Below the pieces are notes generated by a model. It was not told the DNA's origin and made no database searches. It saw only the letters and a program-made list of their open reading frames with translations. A DNA stretch of 43,201 bases, from positions 1 to 43,201 of the forward strand of contig JACCQN010000029.1 of NCBI GenBank assembly GCA_015709215.1, in the 5' to 3' direction. Within the stretch, counting starts at the first letter, position 1; each line of letters starts with the position of its first letter. This stretch comes from Bacteroidales bacterium. GTDB lineage: Bacteria; Bacteroidota; Bacteroidia; Bacteroidales; F082. Of the stretch, positions 9,048-17,324 are shown one piece after another. The position numbers and the translations under genes are program-made.

Positions 9048-9712
9048 GTTTCGCGCATAATGTAACCAACACCTCTTACCGTTTGAATGTATGCTTCAAG
9101 ATCGTCTGCTCCAAGTTTTTTTCGGAGTGAGTTAATAAAAACATCAATCACCGAAGTGTTGTAATCGAAATGAATATCCCACACTTTCTCTAAAATTAAA
9201 GTTCTGCGGCACACCTGATTTTTATTTCTCAGCAAATATGCTAAAAGCGAAAACTCTTTTTGGGTGAGTAAAATTTCCTGCCCCTCTTTGAAGACCTGAT
9301 GGGTAGCTGTATTTAAAGTGATGTCTTTGAACCTGAATATAGCATGTTCGCCAGTTTTAGGCCTTAACTGCACCCTGATCCTTTCGAGAAGCTCTTCGAA
9401 ATGAAAAGGTTTTTTAATAAAGTCGTTGGCTCCGGCTTTCAGTCCTTCCAAGGTGTCTTGCAAGGTGTCTTTGGCAGTAAGAAAAATAATGGGCGTATCG
9501 GTGTTCTGTTTTCTGTAAAGCCTGCATACCTCAAGGCCATTTAATCCCGGAAGCAGCCAATCAAGCAATATCAGATCATAAATACCTGATAACGCAATGT
9601 CTAAACCCAATTTTCCATCGCCCGCAATATCTACACTGAATGACTCTTCCTCTAATCCCTTTTTTAAAAAGTTAGCTATCCCATCTGCATCTTCAATAAT
9701 AAGTAGTTTCAT
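9044..9712 (-). CDS. OmpR-family response regulator
   Basis: The receiver domain is at residues 1-120, with acidic pocket E7/D8, phosphorylatable D51 (LILLDWLLPG), T79 and K101 (KKPF). The C-terminal winged helix (about 128-220) shows the OmpR/PhoB pattern, including LTQKEFSLLAYL and the end motif TVRGVGYIM. The length (222 aa) is normal. It is first in the pair, with its stop overlapping the kinase start by 4 nt. It should bind DNA as a phosphorylation-driven dimer. The targets are unknown; the flanking electron-transfer genes are plausible candidates. Confidence 0.94.
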   Translation of the reverse strand: MKLLIIEDADGIANFLKKGLEEESFSVDIAGDGKLGLDIALSGIYDLILLDWLLPGLNGLEVCRLYRKQNTDTPIIFLTAKDTLQDTLEGLKAGANDFIKKPFHFEELLERIRVQLRPKTGEHAIFRFKDITLNTATHQVFKEGQEILLTQKEFSLLAYLLRNKNQVCRRTLILEKVWDIHFDYNTSVIDVFINSLRKKLGADDLEAYIQTVRGVGYIMRET

Positions 9713-9923
9713 GATATCAGATTTTTAAGGCAAAATGTTTGAGGCGATCCTTAAATAATTTCTTAATACGCTTTAATCACATCGGCTCAGATTAATGTGA
9801 AAGGCTAAATTAAGCAATAATGATAAATATTATTAAAACCCAGGTCTGTTTTGATCTTTCAGGAAAAGCATTAAGCAATGAATGCATTCCGAACTTGATG
9901 CCTTCAAAATATGAGCCATTCTT

Positions 9924-10616
9924 TCAATCATCATCGTCTTCATATTGTTCGCTGTTTTGTTTCGTTGTTTCGTTGTTGTTTATGGGCAGGTTATAGGCCA
10001 AAAAGAAAAGATACAATGGAACAATAAACCAAAACAAAACATAAATCTTATGAAAAGTATTTAATTTGGCATTACTGGCCTCAATGTTTTTATGGCCAGT
10101 GAAAATAGACTGAAAGGTGCCTGTTTTTTTATGAAACATAATATCGCCCAGTATTCCAAGTAAATGCGCTATTACTAAGATTAAAAAGGTATTGGCAAGC
10201 ACTTCGTGTACTTCTTTCAGCGAATCATCCTGAATGCCCAGGCTTAATACGTTATTTTCTGTGGCGTACAACAAATAGCCTGAAATGCTGCAGATCAAGC
10301 CTATAATAAATATCAACAGCATAACAACAGCTGCTGTCGGATTATGGCCGGCATAGTTTTTCGCCTTTGAAAAATAATCCTTTATAAATCCCTTTTGATG
10401 TTTAAGGCCTATTGGAAAGTCTTTAAAATTCGAATACTTTGGGCCAATGATCCCGAATATTATTCTGAATAGGATTAATGACCCAACGAATGCACCAAAA
10501 GCAAAATGCAGGTTTTCAAACTTGTCAAAATCACCTAAAATGTAAGTGGTTGTAAATGCGATTGCCAACGACCAGTGAAAAACCCTGGTTGGTAATGTCC
10601 AGATATAAGATTTCAT
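9924..10616 (-). CDS. Cytochrome b561 / Ni-hydrogenase-type cytochrome b
   Basis: A 230-residue integral membrane protein with about four or five helices (starting at roughly 12, 36, 96, 138 and 190). Histidines lie in helix contexts typical of the bacterial cytochrome b561 / hydrogenase b-type cytochrome family: H14 in RVFHW, H37, H137 and H151 (IAHLLG). RVFHW at the N-terminus is a family signature. The C-terminus is unusual: a hydrophilic, Asn-rich then strongly acidic tail ending in four Asp. Members of this family move electrons between quinone and periplasmic cytochromes or hydrogenases. Here it lies between a two-component system and a helicase gene, near the multiheme cluster; partnership with that cluster is inferred. 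Confidence 0.8.
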   Translation of the reverse strand: MKSYIWTLPTRVFHWSLAIAFTTTYILGDFDKFENLHFAFGAFVGSLILFRIIFGIIGPKYSNFKDFPIGLKHQKGFIKDYFSKAKNYAGHNPTAAVVMLLIFIIGLICSISGYLLYATENNVLSLGIQDDSLKEVHEVLANTFLILVIAHLLGILGDIMFHKKTGTFQSIFTGHKNIEASNAKLNTFHKIYVLFWFIVPLYLFFLAYNLPINNNETTKQNSEQYEDDDD

Positions 10617-10912
10617 AATATGATATTTTGAGGGTGAAAGTATATTCCTTTTTATCTGTATCCGGAAGTTTTAATCAGAGAAAACTGTTGCAAATCAACA
10701 AAATAGAAGTGCAATATAAATGCCCGCAAATTGCCATATGCCAATTATCTGTAATTTTTGCTTATTCTCCTTGCAAAGCTAATAATGCTTCTTCACATAT
10801 TGTCTTAGTTTTTGATTAGGATTTCATTAAAAAGCTTTGGCATCAAAAGTGATAAATAATTTATTTTCAGAAAATTAATTCATACCTTTGCCGCTCATTT
10901 CCAATACATTTT
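10617..10912. other. Divergent intergenic region between cytochrome b and helicase genes
   Basis: About 296 bases without a convincing gene; a 63-codon frame at 10628 has no homology I recognise and no ribosome site. The right end holds the helicase promoter. No strong TAnnTTTG element was found for the minus-strand cytochrome b gene. Confidence 0.5.
10861..10890 (+). promoter_or_regulatory. Promoter of the DEAD-box helicase
   Basis: TACCTTTG at 10883-10890 matches the Bacteroidota -7 element TAnnTTTG. A T-rich stretch at 10861-10867 sits at the -33 position. The start codon is 23 nt downstream, giving a short leader. Confidence 0.55.
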
Positions 10913-12670
10913 ATGCCTACATTTAACGATCTCGGGTTAAGACCCGAACTTTTAAGAGCCGTCGAAACACTCGGCTTTAATGAACCTATGCCAATTCAGG
11001 CTGCCGTAATCCCCGGATTGATTCAAAACCCTACTGATTTGGTAGGGCTTGCACAAACCGGAACAGGGAAAACAGCAGCATTCGGGCTGCCATTGCTGCA
11101 TCATATTGACAGCGACAGGGCAGAAACGCAAGCGCTAATTTTATGTCCAACCCGTGAGCTCTGCGTGCAGATCACCCGCGATCTGGATGGCTTTGCGCAA
11201 TTTCTTCCTTCTATAAGAATCACCGCTATCTATGGTGGTGCCAGTATTGATGGCCAGATAAAATCATTACAAAAAAAACCACAGATTGTGGTGGCTACTC
11301 CCGGCCGTTTGCAGGATATGATGCGGCGTCGCAAGATTGATATGACGAAAATCAGTTGGGTAGTGCTCGACGAAGCCGATGAGATGCTCGATATGGGCTT
11401 TCAGGAAGAGGTGGATTTGATTTTGTCATCCGTGCCCGATGAGCGTCATATTTTACTTTTTTCGGCTACCATGCCGGCTGTTGTCGAAAGTATCCTGGCG
11501 CGATATATGAAAAGCCCCGTTGTGAAATCGATGGGCAAACGTAACTCAGGAACCGCTAATGTGCGCCACAGCTATTACCTGGTGCATGCCAAAGACCGCT
11601 ATAAAGCCCTCAAACGTATCGTCGATTTTCATCCTGCCGTTTATGGAATCGTTTTTTGCCGCACACGTGCCGAAACCCAGGAAATTGCTGATCAGTTGAT
11701 CAACGACGGCTATAATGCTGGTGCATTGCATGGCGATCTTTCGCAGGTTCAGCGCGATCATGTGATGAATCACTTCCGCGAAGGAAACCTGCAGATTCTT
11801 GTGGCTACTGATGTTGCTGCACGGGGGCTCGATGTGAATAACCTCACCCATGTGATCAATTACAGCCTGCCCGATGACCCCGAAAGTTATGTGCATCGCA
11901 GTGGTCGTACAGGACGTGCCGACAAAACCGGCGTGTGCATCAGCCTGATACATATGCGCGAAAAAGGTCGCATCCGGCAAATCGAGAAACAGCTTTCACA
12001 ACCGATTGCGCCGGCAAAAATACCTACCGGAATGCAGGTGTGCGAGAAACAGCTCTTCAATTATATCGACAGGCTCGAAAATGTTGAAGTAAATCATGAA
12101 GAAATTGATGCCTATCTGCCTGTAGTGTTTCGTAAGTTGGAGTGGATGTCGCGCGAGGAACTGATCAAACGCTTTGTTTCGCTGGCTTTTAACAGGTTTT
12201 TAGACTATTATCGTGATGCACCGGATCTTAATGTTGACGAAAGTCGCAGCCGATACGAAGATGAAAGGCCTGGCAGAGGAAAGAAAAAGTCTTTCCGCGA
12301 ACGTAGTGGCGGACAGGAATCGGGCTTCACAAAATTGTTTTTCAGCCTCGGCAAAAAAGACAACATCAAACCCAATAACCTCATTGGATTGATTAATCAG
12401 GTGACGCGCTCGCGTGATGTGCGTATTGGTCATATCAAACTGATGGATAATTTCTCTTTTGTAGATGTTGATGACCATTCTGTTGAGCTTGTATTGAGTG
12501 CTTTTGCCAATAAAAAACTTAATCCCGAAAAGGTACGCGTTGAACGCAGCAGTGAGCGGGATATGTCTTCGGGATCTTCAGGGAAGCCTTCGGGTTCACC
12601 TTCAGGTTTACCTTCAGGTTCATTTTCAGGGAGACCTTCCTTTAAAAAGGATAAAAGGAAGAAGCGTTAA
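10913..12670 (+). CDS. DEAD-box ATP-dependent RNA helicase, DbpA-like tail
   Basis: A full set of superfamily 2 motifs is visible: Q-motif (MPIQ, about 26-29), motif I AQTGTGKT (47-54), PTREL, TPGR, motif II DEAD (153-156), SAT (184-186), then in domain 2 HGDLSQ, ATDVAARGLD and HRSGRTGRA. After the helicase core (to about 380) comes a helical segment and then, at about 470-550, a small RRM-like fold resembling the DbpA RNA-binding domain. The last 35 residues are a Ser/Gly/Pro-rich repeat followed by a basic end (KKDKRKKR). The role is ATP-driven RNA remodelling, by analogy with DbpA perhaps 50S assembly or cold adaptation. Its own promoter is seen; the downstream neighbour is unrelated. Confidence 0.93.
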   Translation: MPTFNDLGLRPELLRAVETLGFNEPMPIQAAVIPGLIQNPTDLVGLAQTGTGKTAAFGLPLLHHIDSDRAETQALILCPTRELCVQITRDLDGFAQFLPSIRITAIYGGASIDGQIKSLQKKPQIVVATPGRLQDMMRRRKIDMTKISWVVLDEADEMLDMGFQEEVDLILSSVPDERHILLFSATMPAVVESILARYMKSPVVKSMGKRNSGTANVRHSYYLVHAKDRYKALKRIVDFHPAVYGIVFCRTRAETQEIADQLINDGYNAGALHGDLSQVQRDHVMNHFREGNLQILVATDVAARGLDVNNLTHVINYSLPDDPESYVHRSGRTGRADKTGVCISLIHMREKGRIRQIEKQLSQPIAPAKIPTGMQVCEKQLFNYIDRLENVEVNHEEIDAYLPVVFRKLEWMSREELIKRFVSLAFNRFLDYYRDAPDLNVDESRSRYEDERPGRGKKKSFRERSGGQESGFTKLFFSLGKKDNIKPNNLIGLINQVTRSRDVRIGHIKLMDNFSFVDVDDHSVELVLSAFANKKLNPEKVRVERSSERDMSSGSSGKPSGSPSGLPSGSFSGRPSFKKDKRKKR

Positions 12671-12708
12671 AGTTTGAAGAGGGCTGATCGATATTTCTGG
12701 ACTTCTAT

Positions 12709-12749
12709 TCACAGACCTTCAAGGTTTCTAAAACCTTGAAGGTCTGTGA
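12709..12749. repeat. REP-like palindrome, copy 1
   Basis: Perfect inverted repeat: 19-nt arms (tcacagaccttcaaggttt and its complement, 12709-12727 and 12731-12749) around a 3-nt loop. It shares the core ACCTTCAAGGTTT with two more copies at 13061 and 13476. It lies between the helicase stop and the RAYT gene and may also act as a terminator for the helicase mRNA. Confidence 0.9.
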
Positions 12750-12846
12750 TAAATATTTTTGCTGAATAAGATTTAATTAGTTTTCCGAGAACTGTTTATT
12801 TTTATCCGAAATTATTTGATTTCAAACCTGCCTAACACAACAGGAA

Positions 12847-13476
12847 ATGGCTTCTGTACAAGTACCACTGGAATATGGCGAATTTTACCACATTTACAAT
12901 CGGGGAATAAATGGTTGCAAGTTGTTTCTGGAAAATGAAAACTATGAACATTTTCTGCATTTGTATAGCAAATATATTTCGCCGGTAGCAGACACTTTTG
13001 CCTGGGTGCTGATGCGGAATCATTTTCATTTTTTAATAAGAATTAAAACTGTTGAGCAGTTAAACCTTCAAGGTTTTCAAAACCTTGAAGGTTTAAAGGG
13101 AACAAACAGAAATTTTGCGAATCAACAGTTTGCCAATCTCTTCAACGCCTACACCAAAGCAATTAACAAACGATATTACCGCACAGGTAGTTTATTTGAA
13201 CATCCTTTCAGGCGGATTCAGATCACCTCAAAAGATCATTTGCTTTATCTGATTTATTACATCCACCACAACCCGATTCATCACGGTTTTTGTAAGCATT
13301 TTCTGGAATATCCCTGGAGTTCTTATCTGAGCATTTTATCCCCGAAAGAAACAAATTTAAAACGAGATGAAGTGCTCAAGTGGTTTCATGATAAATCTTT
13401 TTTTAAAGAGTTCCATAGCAAGGAACAAATTGAAAAATATAGTGAATTGCAGATCAATTCTAATTTTGATTTCTAA
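12847..13476 (+). CDS. REP-associated tyrosine transposase (RAYT, Y1_Tnp family)
   Basis: A 209-residue single-domain HUH nuclease of the IS200-like transposase superfamily. The metal-binding HUH is H59-F-H61 (MRNHFHFLIRI), and the presumed nucleophile is Y102 in the helix FNAYTKAINKRY. YHIYNRG at the N-terminus and YIHHNPIHHG / PWSSY near the end are characteristic of the Bacteroidota RAYT group. RAYTs cut and join single-stranded REP hairpins. REP-like palindromes lie upstream (12709), downstream overlapping the stop codon (13476), and inside the gene (13061-13095), where the hairpin codes for L72-L83. Core catalytic residues are intact, so it is probably active. The ATG at 12847 is supported by family alignment. 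Confidence 0.9.
   Translation: MASVQVPLEYGEFYHIYNRGINGCKLFLENENYEHFLHLYSKYISPVADTFAWVLMRNHFHFLIRIKTVEQLNLQGFQNLEGLKGTNRNFANQQFANLFNAYTKAINKRYYRTGSLFEHPFRRIQITSKDHLLYLIYYIHHNPIHHGFCKHFLEYPWSSYLSILSPKETNLKRDEVLKWFHDKSFFKEFHSKEQIEKYSELQINSNFDF
13061..13095. repeat. REP-like palindrome, copy 2, inside the RAYT reading frame
   Basis: Perfect inverted repeat with 17-nt arms (taaaccttcaaggtttt, 13061-13077, and its complement, 13079-13095) around one base. It is read through in frame as LNLQGFQNLEGL between the HUH strand and the Tyr helix of the transposase. Confidence 0.92.
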
Positions 13477-13508
13477 GACCTTCAAGGTTTTCAAAACCTT
13501 GAAGGTCT
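13476..13508. repeat. REP-like palindrome, copy 3
   Basis: Perfect inverted repeat with 16-nt arms (agaccttcaaggtttt, 13476-13491, and its complement, 13493-13508) around one base. Its first base is the last base of the RAYT TAA stop. It lies between two convergent genes (RAYT and hydE) and could serve as a transcription stop. Confidence 0.9.
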
Positions 13509-13566
13509 AACATGAAAAACTGTATAACATAATACTGCTAACAAAATCCTTTTGGGTATAAATACC

Positions 13567-14643
13567 TCACCCCTTACTCTTCAAAAAATGCTGTGAATTT
13601 CCCGGCTCGTAATAGCAGATTTTCTCGCCAATGGCTTCGATCACCTGATTGAGGCTGCTGGTGCTAAGTGCAGGGTCTTTGTCCAGATTGGGTTTGTTGT
13701 TGTAGAGCTGATAGTTTACTCTGTTGATTACGGGTGTGAGGTTAGGCATCACTACATTGGCTCCGGCCAGCAAGCCGCTCTGCCGCCCAAGCGGGTCGAG
13801 GGTTTCCAGGGCTGTGGAAGAAGCTATATTGATATCGGGCATCAAAAGGCGCAGCGTGGCAAGCATCAACAAGCTCATCCTGAAGCGTTCGACTGACGGC
13901 CACAGCAACGTAAACTTTTCAAAAAGTGGGGTTTCGGCATGTTCGATATAGGGACCCATGCCAACCATGTCAATATCAAGGGATTTAAAGAAGAGCAGGT
14001 CATCTGCCAGATCAGCGATGGTTTGTTCGGGAAGTCCGATCATCACGCCGGTGCCTACCTGATAACCCGCTTTACGTAAGTCTTCCAGCGCTTTGATGCG
14101 TTTTTCATAGGCATGAAGTGCGTTTTCGGGATGGATTTGGTAATACAGCTTTTTGTTTGTCGTTTCGATGCGTAAAAGATAACGGTGTGCCCCCGCCTCC
14201 TGCCAGCGTTTGAATACTTCGTATGGCTGTTCGCCGCACGAGAGTGTGATGGACAATTCAGCATTAGTGCGCTGATGGATGCCTTTTAGCAAGCGTTCGA
14301 TATGGTTTGCAAATGCCGGACTGCTCAGTTCTCCGCTTTGAATCACCAGAGAGCCAAAGCCTTTGTGCCAGGCAAAGTCGGCGGCCTGATATACTTCCTC
14401 ATCTGTGAGAGTGTAGCGGTTTACATGCTTGTTCGATTTGCGGATGCCGCAATAATAGCAGTCTTTGGCACACACATTCGAAAGCTCAATCAAACCGCGC
14501 AGATAGACTTTTCTTCCAACTGTAGCAGCTTTTACTTCAAGTGCACGGTCAAGTACTTTTTGGGTGTTGTCGCCTTTTACCGATAACAATTGAATGAGAT
14601 CCTCGCGCGAAAAATTTTGCTGTTTGAGCAGATTATCCAGCAT
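13567..14643 (-). CDS. hydE: [FeFe]-hydrogenase maturase HydE (radical SAM)
   Basis: A 358-residue radical SAM protein with the cluster motif C58-x3-C62-x2-C65 (CAKDCYYCGIR), followed by the TIM-barrel and biotin-synthase-like C-terminal region. In the known pathway HydE acts on the Fe-cysteine synthon made by HydG during assembly of the 2Fe subcluster. Identity is strengthened by position: it follows hydF by one base and hydG is just upstream. It is the last gene of the 12-kb hydrogenase operon and ends facing the RAYT gene. Length and motifs are normal. Confidence 0.95.
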   Translation of the reverse strand: MLDNLLKQQNFSREDLIQLLSVKGDNTQKVLDRALEVKAATVGRKVYLRGLIELSNVCAKDCYYCGIRKSNKHVNRYTLTDEEVYQAADFAWHKGFGSLVIQSGELSSPAFANHIERLLKGIHQRTNAELSITLSCGEQPYEVFKRWQEAGAHRYLLRIETTNKKLYYQIHPENALHAYEKRIKALEDLRKAGYQVGTGVMIGLPEQTIADLADDLLFFKSLDIDMVGMGPYIEHAETPLFEKFTLLWPSVERFRMSLLMLATLRLLMPDINIASSTALETLDPLGRQSGLLAGANVVMPNLTPVINRVNYQLYNNKPNLDKDPALSTSSLNQVIEAIGEKICYYEPGNSQHFLKSKG

Positions 14644-14644
14644 A

Positions 14645-15856
14645 TCAGCTATTTATTTTGTTTTTGAAAGGTTCTATCACACGATCAAAAATGCCATTTA
14701 TCCAGGCAATAGTCATCCCGTAATTGCTCACCGGAATATTGGCGTTCACGGCAGGCCGAAGCCTGTTGATAAGCTGTTTGCGTGTCACCACACATCCACC
14801 GCATTGGATTACCATCCGGTAATTGGTGATTTCGGGGATGTCAGACAAGCCTGCAACCACATCAAAATCAAGTTTTTTACCACTAAATTCAGTGATCCAT
14901 TTAGGTAATTTATGGCGACCGATATCTTCACAGCTTACCTGATGTGAGCAGGATTCCAGAATCAGTATTTTATCACCATCATTCAATTCCGAAAGGGTTG
15001 GTGTGCCTTGAATATAATGATCAAAATCTCCTCTTAATCTGGCAAAAACAATGCTGAAACTGGTAAGGGGAACATGCGCCGGCACAATGCTGTTGACAAA
15101 TTCAAATGCCTGACTGTCAGTAATAACAAGTTGAGGTTCAGGTTTGTGCTGTTCGAAATATTGTTTCAGGTGGGTTTCTTTGAGTACTATGCAAATATTG
15201 TCGTTATCCAGCACATCGCGGATGGCCATTACCTGCGGAAGGATCATTCGTCCATCGGGAGCTTCTGAATCAATTGGTGTCACAAGCAAGACGACACCAT
15301 TTGGTTCGATGATGCCACCCAATAATGAAGGTTTTTGAAAAGAAGTTTCCGGGATGGTTTTCTTTAGAAGCTCAACCAAGGTATCAGTTTGGGTGTGATT
15401 GGCAACACTAAAATCAATTACTTCAGCTTTGCTAAATGTTGCGATATTTTCGCGGGTGAGTTGTTCAAGTGGTTGTAAATCGCTTTTGTTGTGAACGATG
15501 AAATAGGGGATGCTGTAGTCACAAAATTTTTTGATCAGCTCTTTTTCGTAAAAGCCAAATTCGTTTTTGGCTATCACCAAGATGGCGCAGTCGATGGTTT
15601 TGATGGCATCATAGGTTTTCTTTACCCTTTTTTCGCCCAGCTCACCACTGTCGTCTATTCCGGCTGTATCCACAATAATTGCTGGCCCAATGCCGAAAAT
15701 TTCGATAGATTTTTTTACGGGGTCGGTGGTAGTGCCGGCTTCTTCCGAAACGATGGCAACCTCTTGTCCGGTCATCAGGTTGATGAGGGAGCTTTTGCCG
15801 TTGTTGCGCCGGCCAAAAATACCGATATGTGGTTTAAGGTCTCTTCCCTTGGACAT
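14645..15856 (-). CDS. hydF: [FeFe]-hydrogenase maturation GTPase HydF
   Basis: A 403-residue scaffold GTPase. Its G domain has a P-loop at 15-22 (GRRNNGKS), G3 DTAG and G4 NKSD. The C-terminal cluster-binding domain keeps the C-x-H (CSHQ) and distal CGGC ligands expected for HydF [4Fe-4S] binding. HydF carries the 2Fe precursor and inserts it into apo-HydA. Stop and next start (hydE) are separated by one base. It lies between hydG and hydE, so all three maturases are together. Confidence 0.96.
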   Translation of the reverse strand: MSKGRDLKPHIGIFGRRNNGKSSLINLMTGQEVAIVSEEAGTTTDPVKKSIEIFGIGPAIIVDTAGIDDSGELGEKRVKKTYDAIKTIDCAILVIAKNEFGFYEKELIKKFCDYSIPYFIVHNKSDLQPLEQLTRENIATFSKAEVIDFSVANHTQTDTLVELLKKTIPETSFQKPSLLGGIIEPNGVVLLVTPIDSEAPDGRMILPQVMAIRDVLDNDNICIVLKETHLKQYFEQHKPEPQLVITDSQAFEFVNSIVPAHVPLTSFSIVFARLRGDFDHYIQGTPTLSELNDGDKILILESCSHQVSCEDIGRHKLPKWITEFSGKKLDFDVVAGLSDIPEITNYRMVIQCGGCVVTRKQLINRLRPAVNANIPVSNYGMTIAWINGIFDRVIEPFKNKINS

Positions 15857-15876
15857 GATAGTTTAGTTAGTTAAAG

Positions 15877-17304
15877 TTAGAAAAATAGGTCGCGTTCACC
15901 TTGTTTAATGCGTTCGATACGCGCATTTACTTCTTTGATGTAACGTTCATCACCCAGACTTTCCAGATTCCTGTCGATCACCTTCCAACCTTTAGCAGCT
16001 GTTTCGGGAGTGGCATAATCCACAATATATTCAGCCAAAGTGAGCATGGCATTTGGGGTGCAGAATTTCTTGATGAAGCCCGGCACGCTAAATTCCATAA
16101 AATGCTCGCCCGTGCGGCTTTTGCGGTAGCATGCTGTGCAGAAAGAAGGCAGATAATCGCTGTCGAGCAGTTCATCAATCACCTGATTTAGGGTGCGATC
16201 ATCATTGATCTTGAATTGCTCTTTGTGAAGGTTTTGATCAATTTGGGGATTTTCGGAATAAGCACCAATCTCCAGTTTAGTGCCGGCATCAATCTGCGAA
16301 CAGCCAAAAGCCAGCACTTCTTTTCGTATCTTTTCCGATTCGCGGGCGGTGAGGATAAGACCGGTATAGGGAACAGCCAACCGAAGTATGGCCACTAATC
16401 TTGTAAATTCAGCGTCAGAAACAAAATATTTATCATCCAGATCATATTCCGAAGCATCCTGAATACGTGGGAACGAAATGGTGTGAGGCCCAACGTTGTA
16501 GCATGCTTCCAGGTGATTTACATGACGCAAAAGTGCCAATACTTCAAAACGCCAGTCGTATAAGCCAAATAAAGCGCCGATTCCAACATCATCGATGCCG
16601 GCTTCCATAGCGCGATCGAGCGAGGTGAGCCTCCAGTCGTAATCAGCTTTTTTGCCCGAAGGATGCACCAAGGCATAGGATGGATGATGATAGGTTTCCT
16701 GAAAAACCTGATAGGTTCCGATTCCGGCTTCGTGGATTGTTTTAAAGTCTTCAATATCAAAAGGAGCAGCATTGATGTTCACACGACGTATTTCGCCATG
16801 ATCTTTTTTTACGCTGTAAACTGTGCGTACGGTATCGGCAATAAAATCAGCGGAATAAGTGCGATGTTCACCATAAACTAAAATCAAACGTTTTTGGCCG
16901 TGTTCTTCCAGAGCTTTCACGTTTTCGATCAGTTCTTCTTTGGTGAGGGTTTTGCGGATAGCACTTTTGTTGGATGCTTTAAACCCGCAATACCGGCAAT
17001 TATTTGAGCAATAGTTGCCCACATACAGCGGGGCAAAAAGTACGATACGTTTCCCGTAAACCTTTTCCTTAAGTTCGCGGGCTCCGTTTTTGATTATCTC
17101 AATAGATTTGCTGTCGGTAGCCTTGAGCAAAACGGCGGTATCGGCCAGGCTTAGACGTTTTTTATCTAGTGATTTTTGTACGATGGTCTTCACCTTATCG
17201 GGTGTGGATTCAGTTTGATTGATGTAATCCCAAATCTCTTCATCATCAATGAAGGGCTGCATGGGAACATCCGTCATTTTATAGTTTTCGGGAGTGAATT
17301 TCAC
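15877..17304 (-). CDS. hydG: [FeFe]-hydrogenase maturase HydG (tyrosine lyase, radical SAM)
   Basis: A 475-residue radical SAM enzyme with the SAM-cluster motif C99-x3-C103-x2-C106 (CSNNCRYCGFK). A C-terminal auxiliary-cluster motif begins CTACYRKSRTGEHFM with a third Cys downstream (KKFC). HydG cleaves tyrosine to give the CO and CN ligands of the H-cluster iron; the auxiliary cluster holds the dangler Fe. The extended N-terminus typical of HydG, absent in ThiH, is present. It is 20 nt downstream of the receiver-kinase gene and 20 nt upstream of hydF. Confidence 0.96.
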   Translation of the reverse strand: MKFTPENYKMTDVPMQPFIDDEEIWDYINQTESTPDKVKTIVQKSLDKKRLSLADTAVLLKATDSKSIEIIKNGARELKEKVYGKRIVLFAPLYVGNYCSNNCRYCGFKASNKSAIRKTLTKEELIENVKALEEHGQKRLILVYGEHRTYSADFIADTVRTVYSVKKDHGEIRRVNINAAPFDIEDFKTIHEAGIGTYQVFQETYHHPSYALVHPSGKKADYDWRLTSLDRAMEAGIDDVGIGALFGLYDWRFEVLALLRHVNHLEACYNVGPHTISFPRIQDASEYDLDDKYFVSDAEFTRLVAILRLAVPYTGLILTARESEKIRKEVLAFGCSQIDAGTKLEIGAYSENPQIDQNLHKEQFKINDDRTLNQVIDELLDSDYLPSFCTACYRKSRTGEHFMEFSVPGFIKKFCTPNAMLTLAEYIVDYATPETAAKGWKVIDRNLESLGDERYIKEVNARIERIKQGERDLFF

Positions 17305-17324
17305 GTTGGTATAGTTTTAATGTT

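Noticed and set aside
10628-10819. A 63-codon frame in the divergent intergenic region
   Set aside because: No ribosome site, no recognisable family and unlikely composition.
12709-13508. CRISPR array
   Set aside because: Three palindromes at irregular distances, one inside a gene, with a RAYT present; this is a REP system, and there are no uniform spacers or cas genes.
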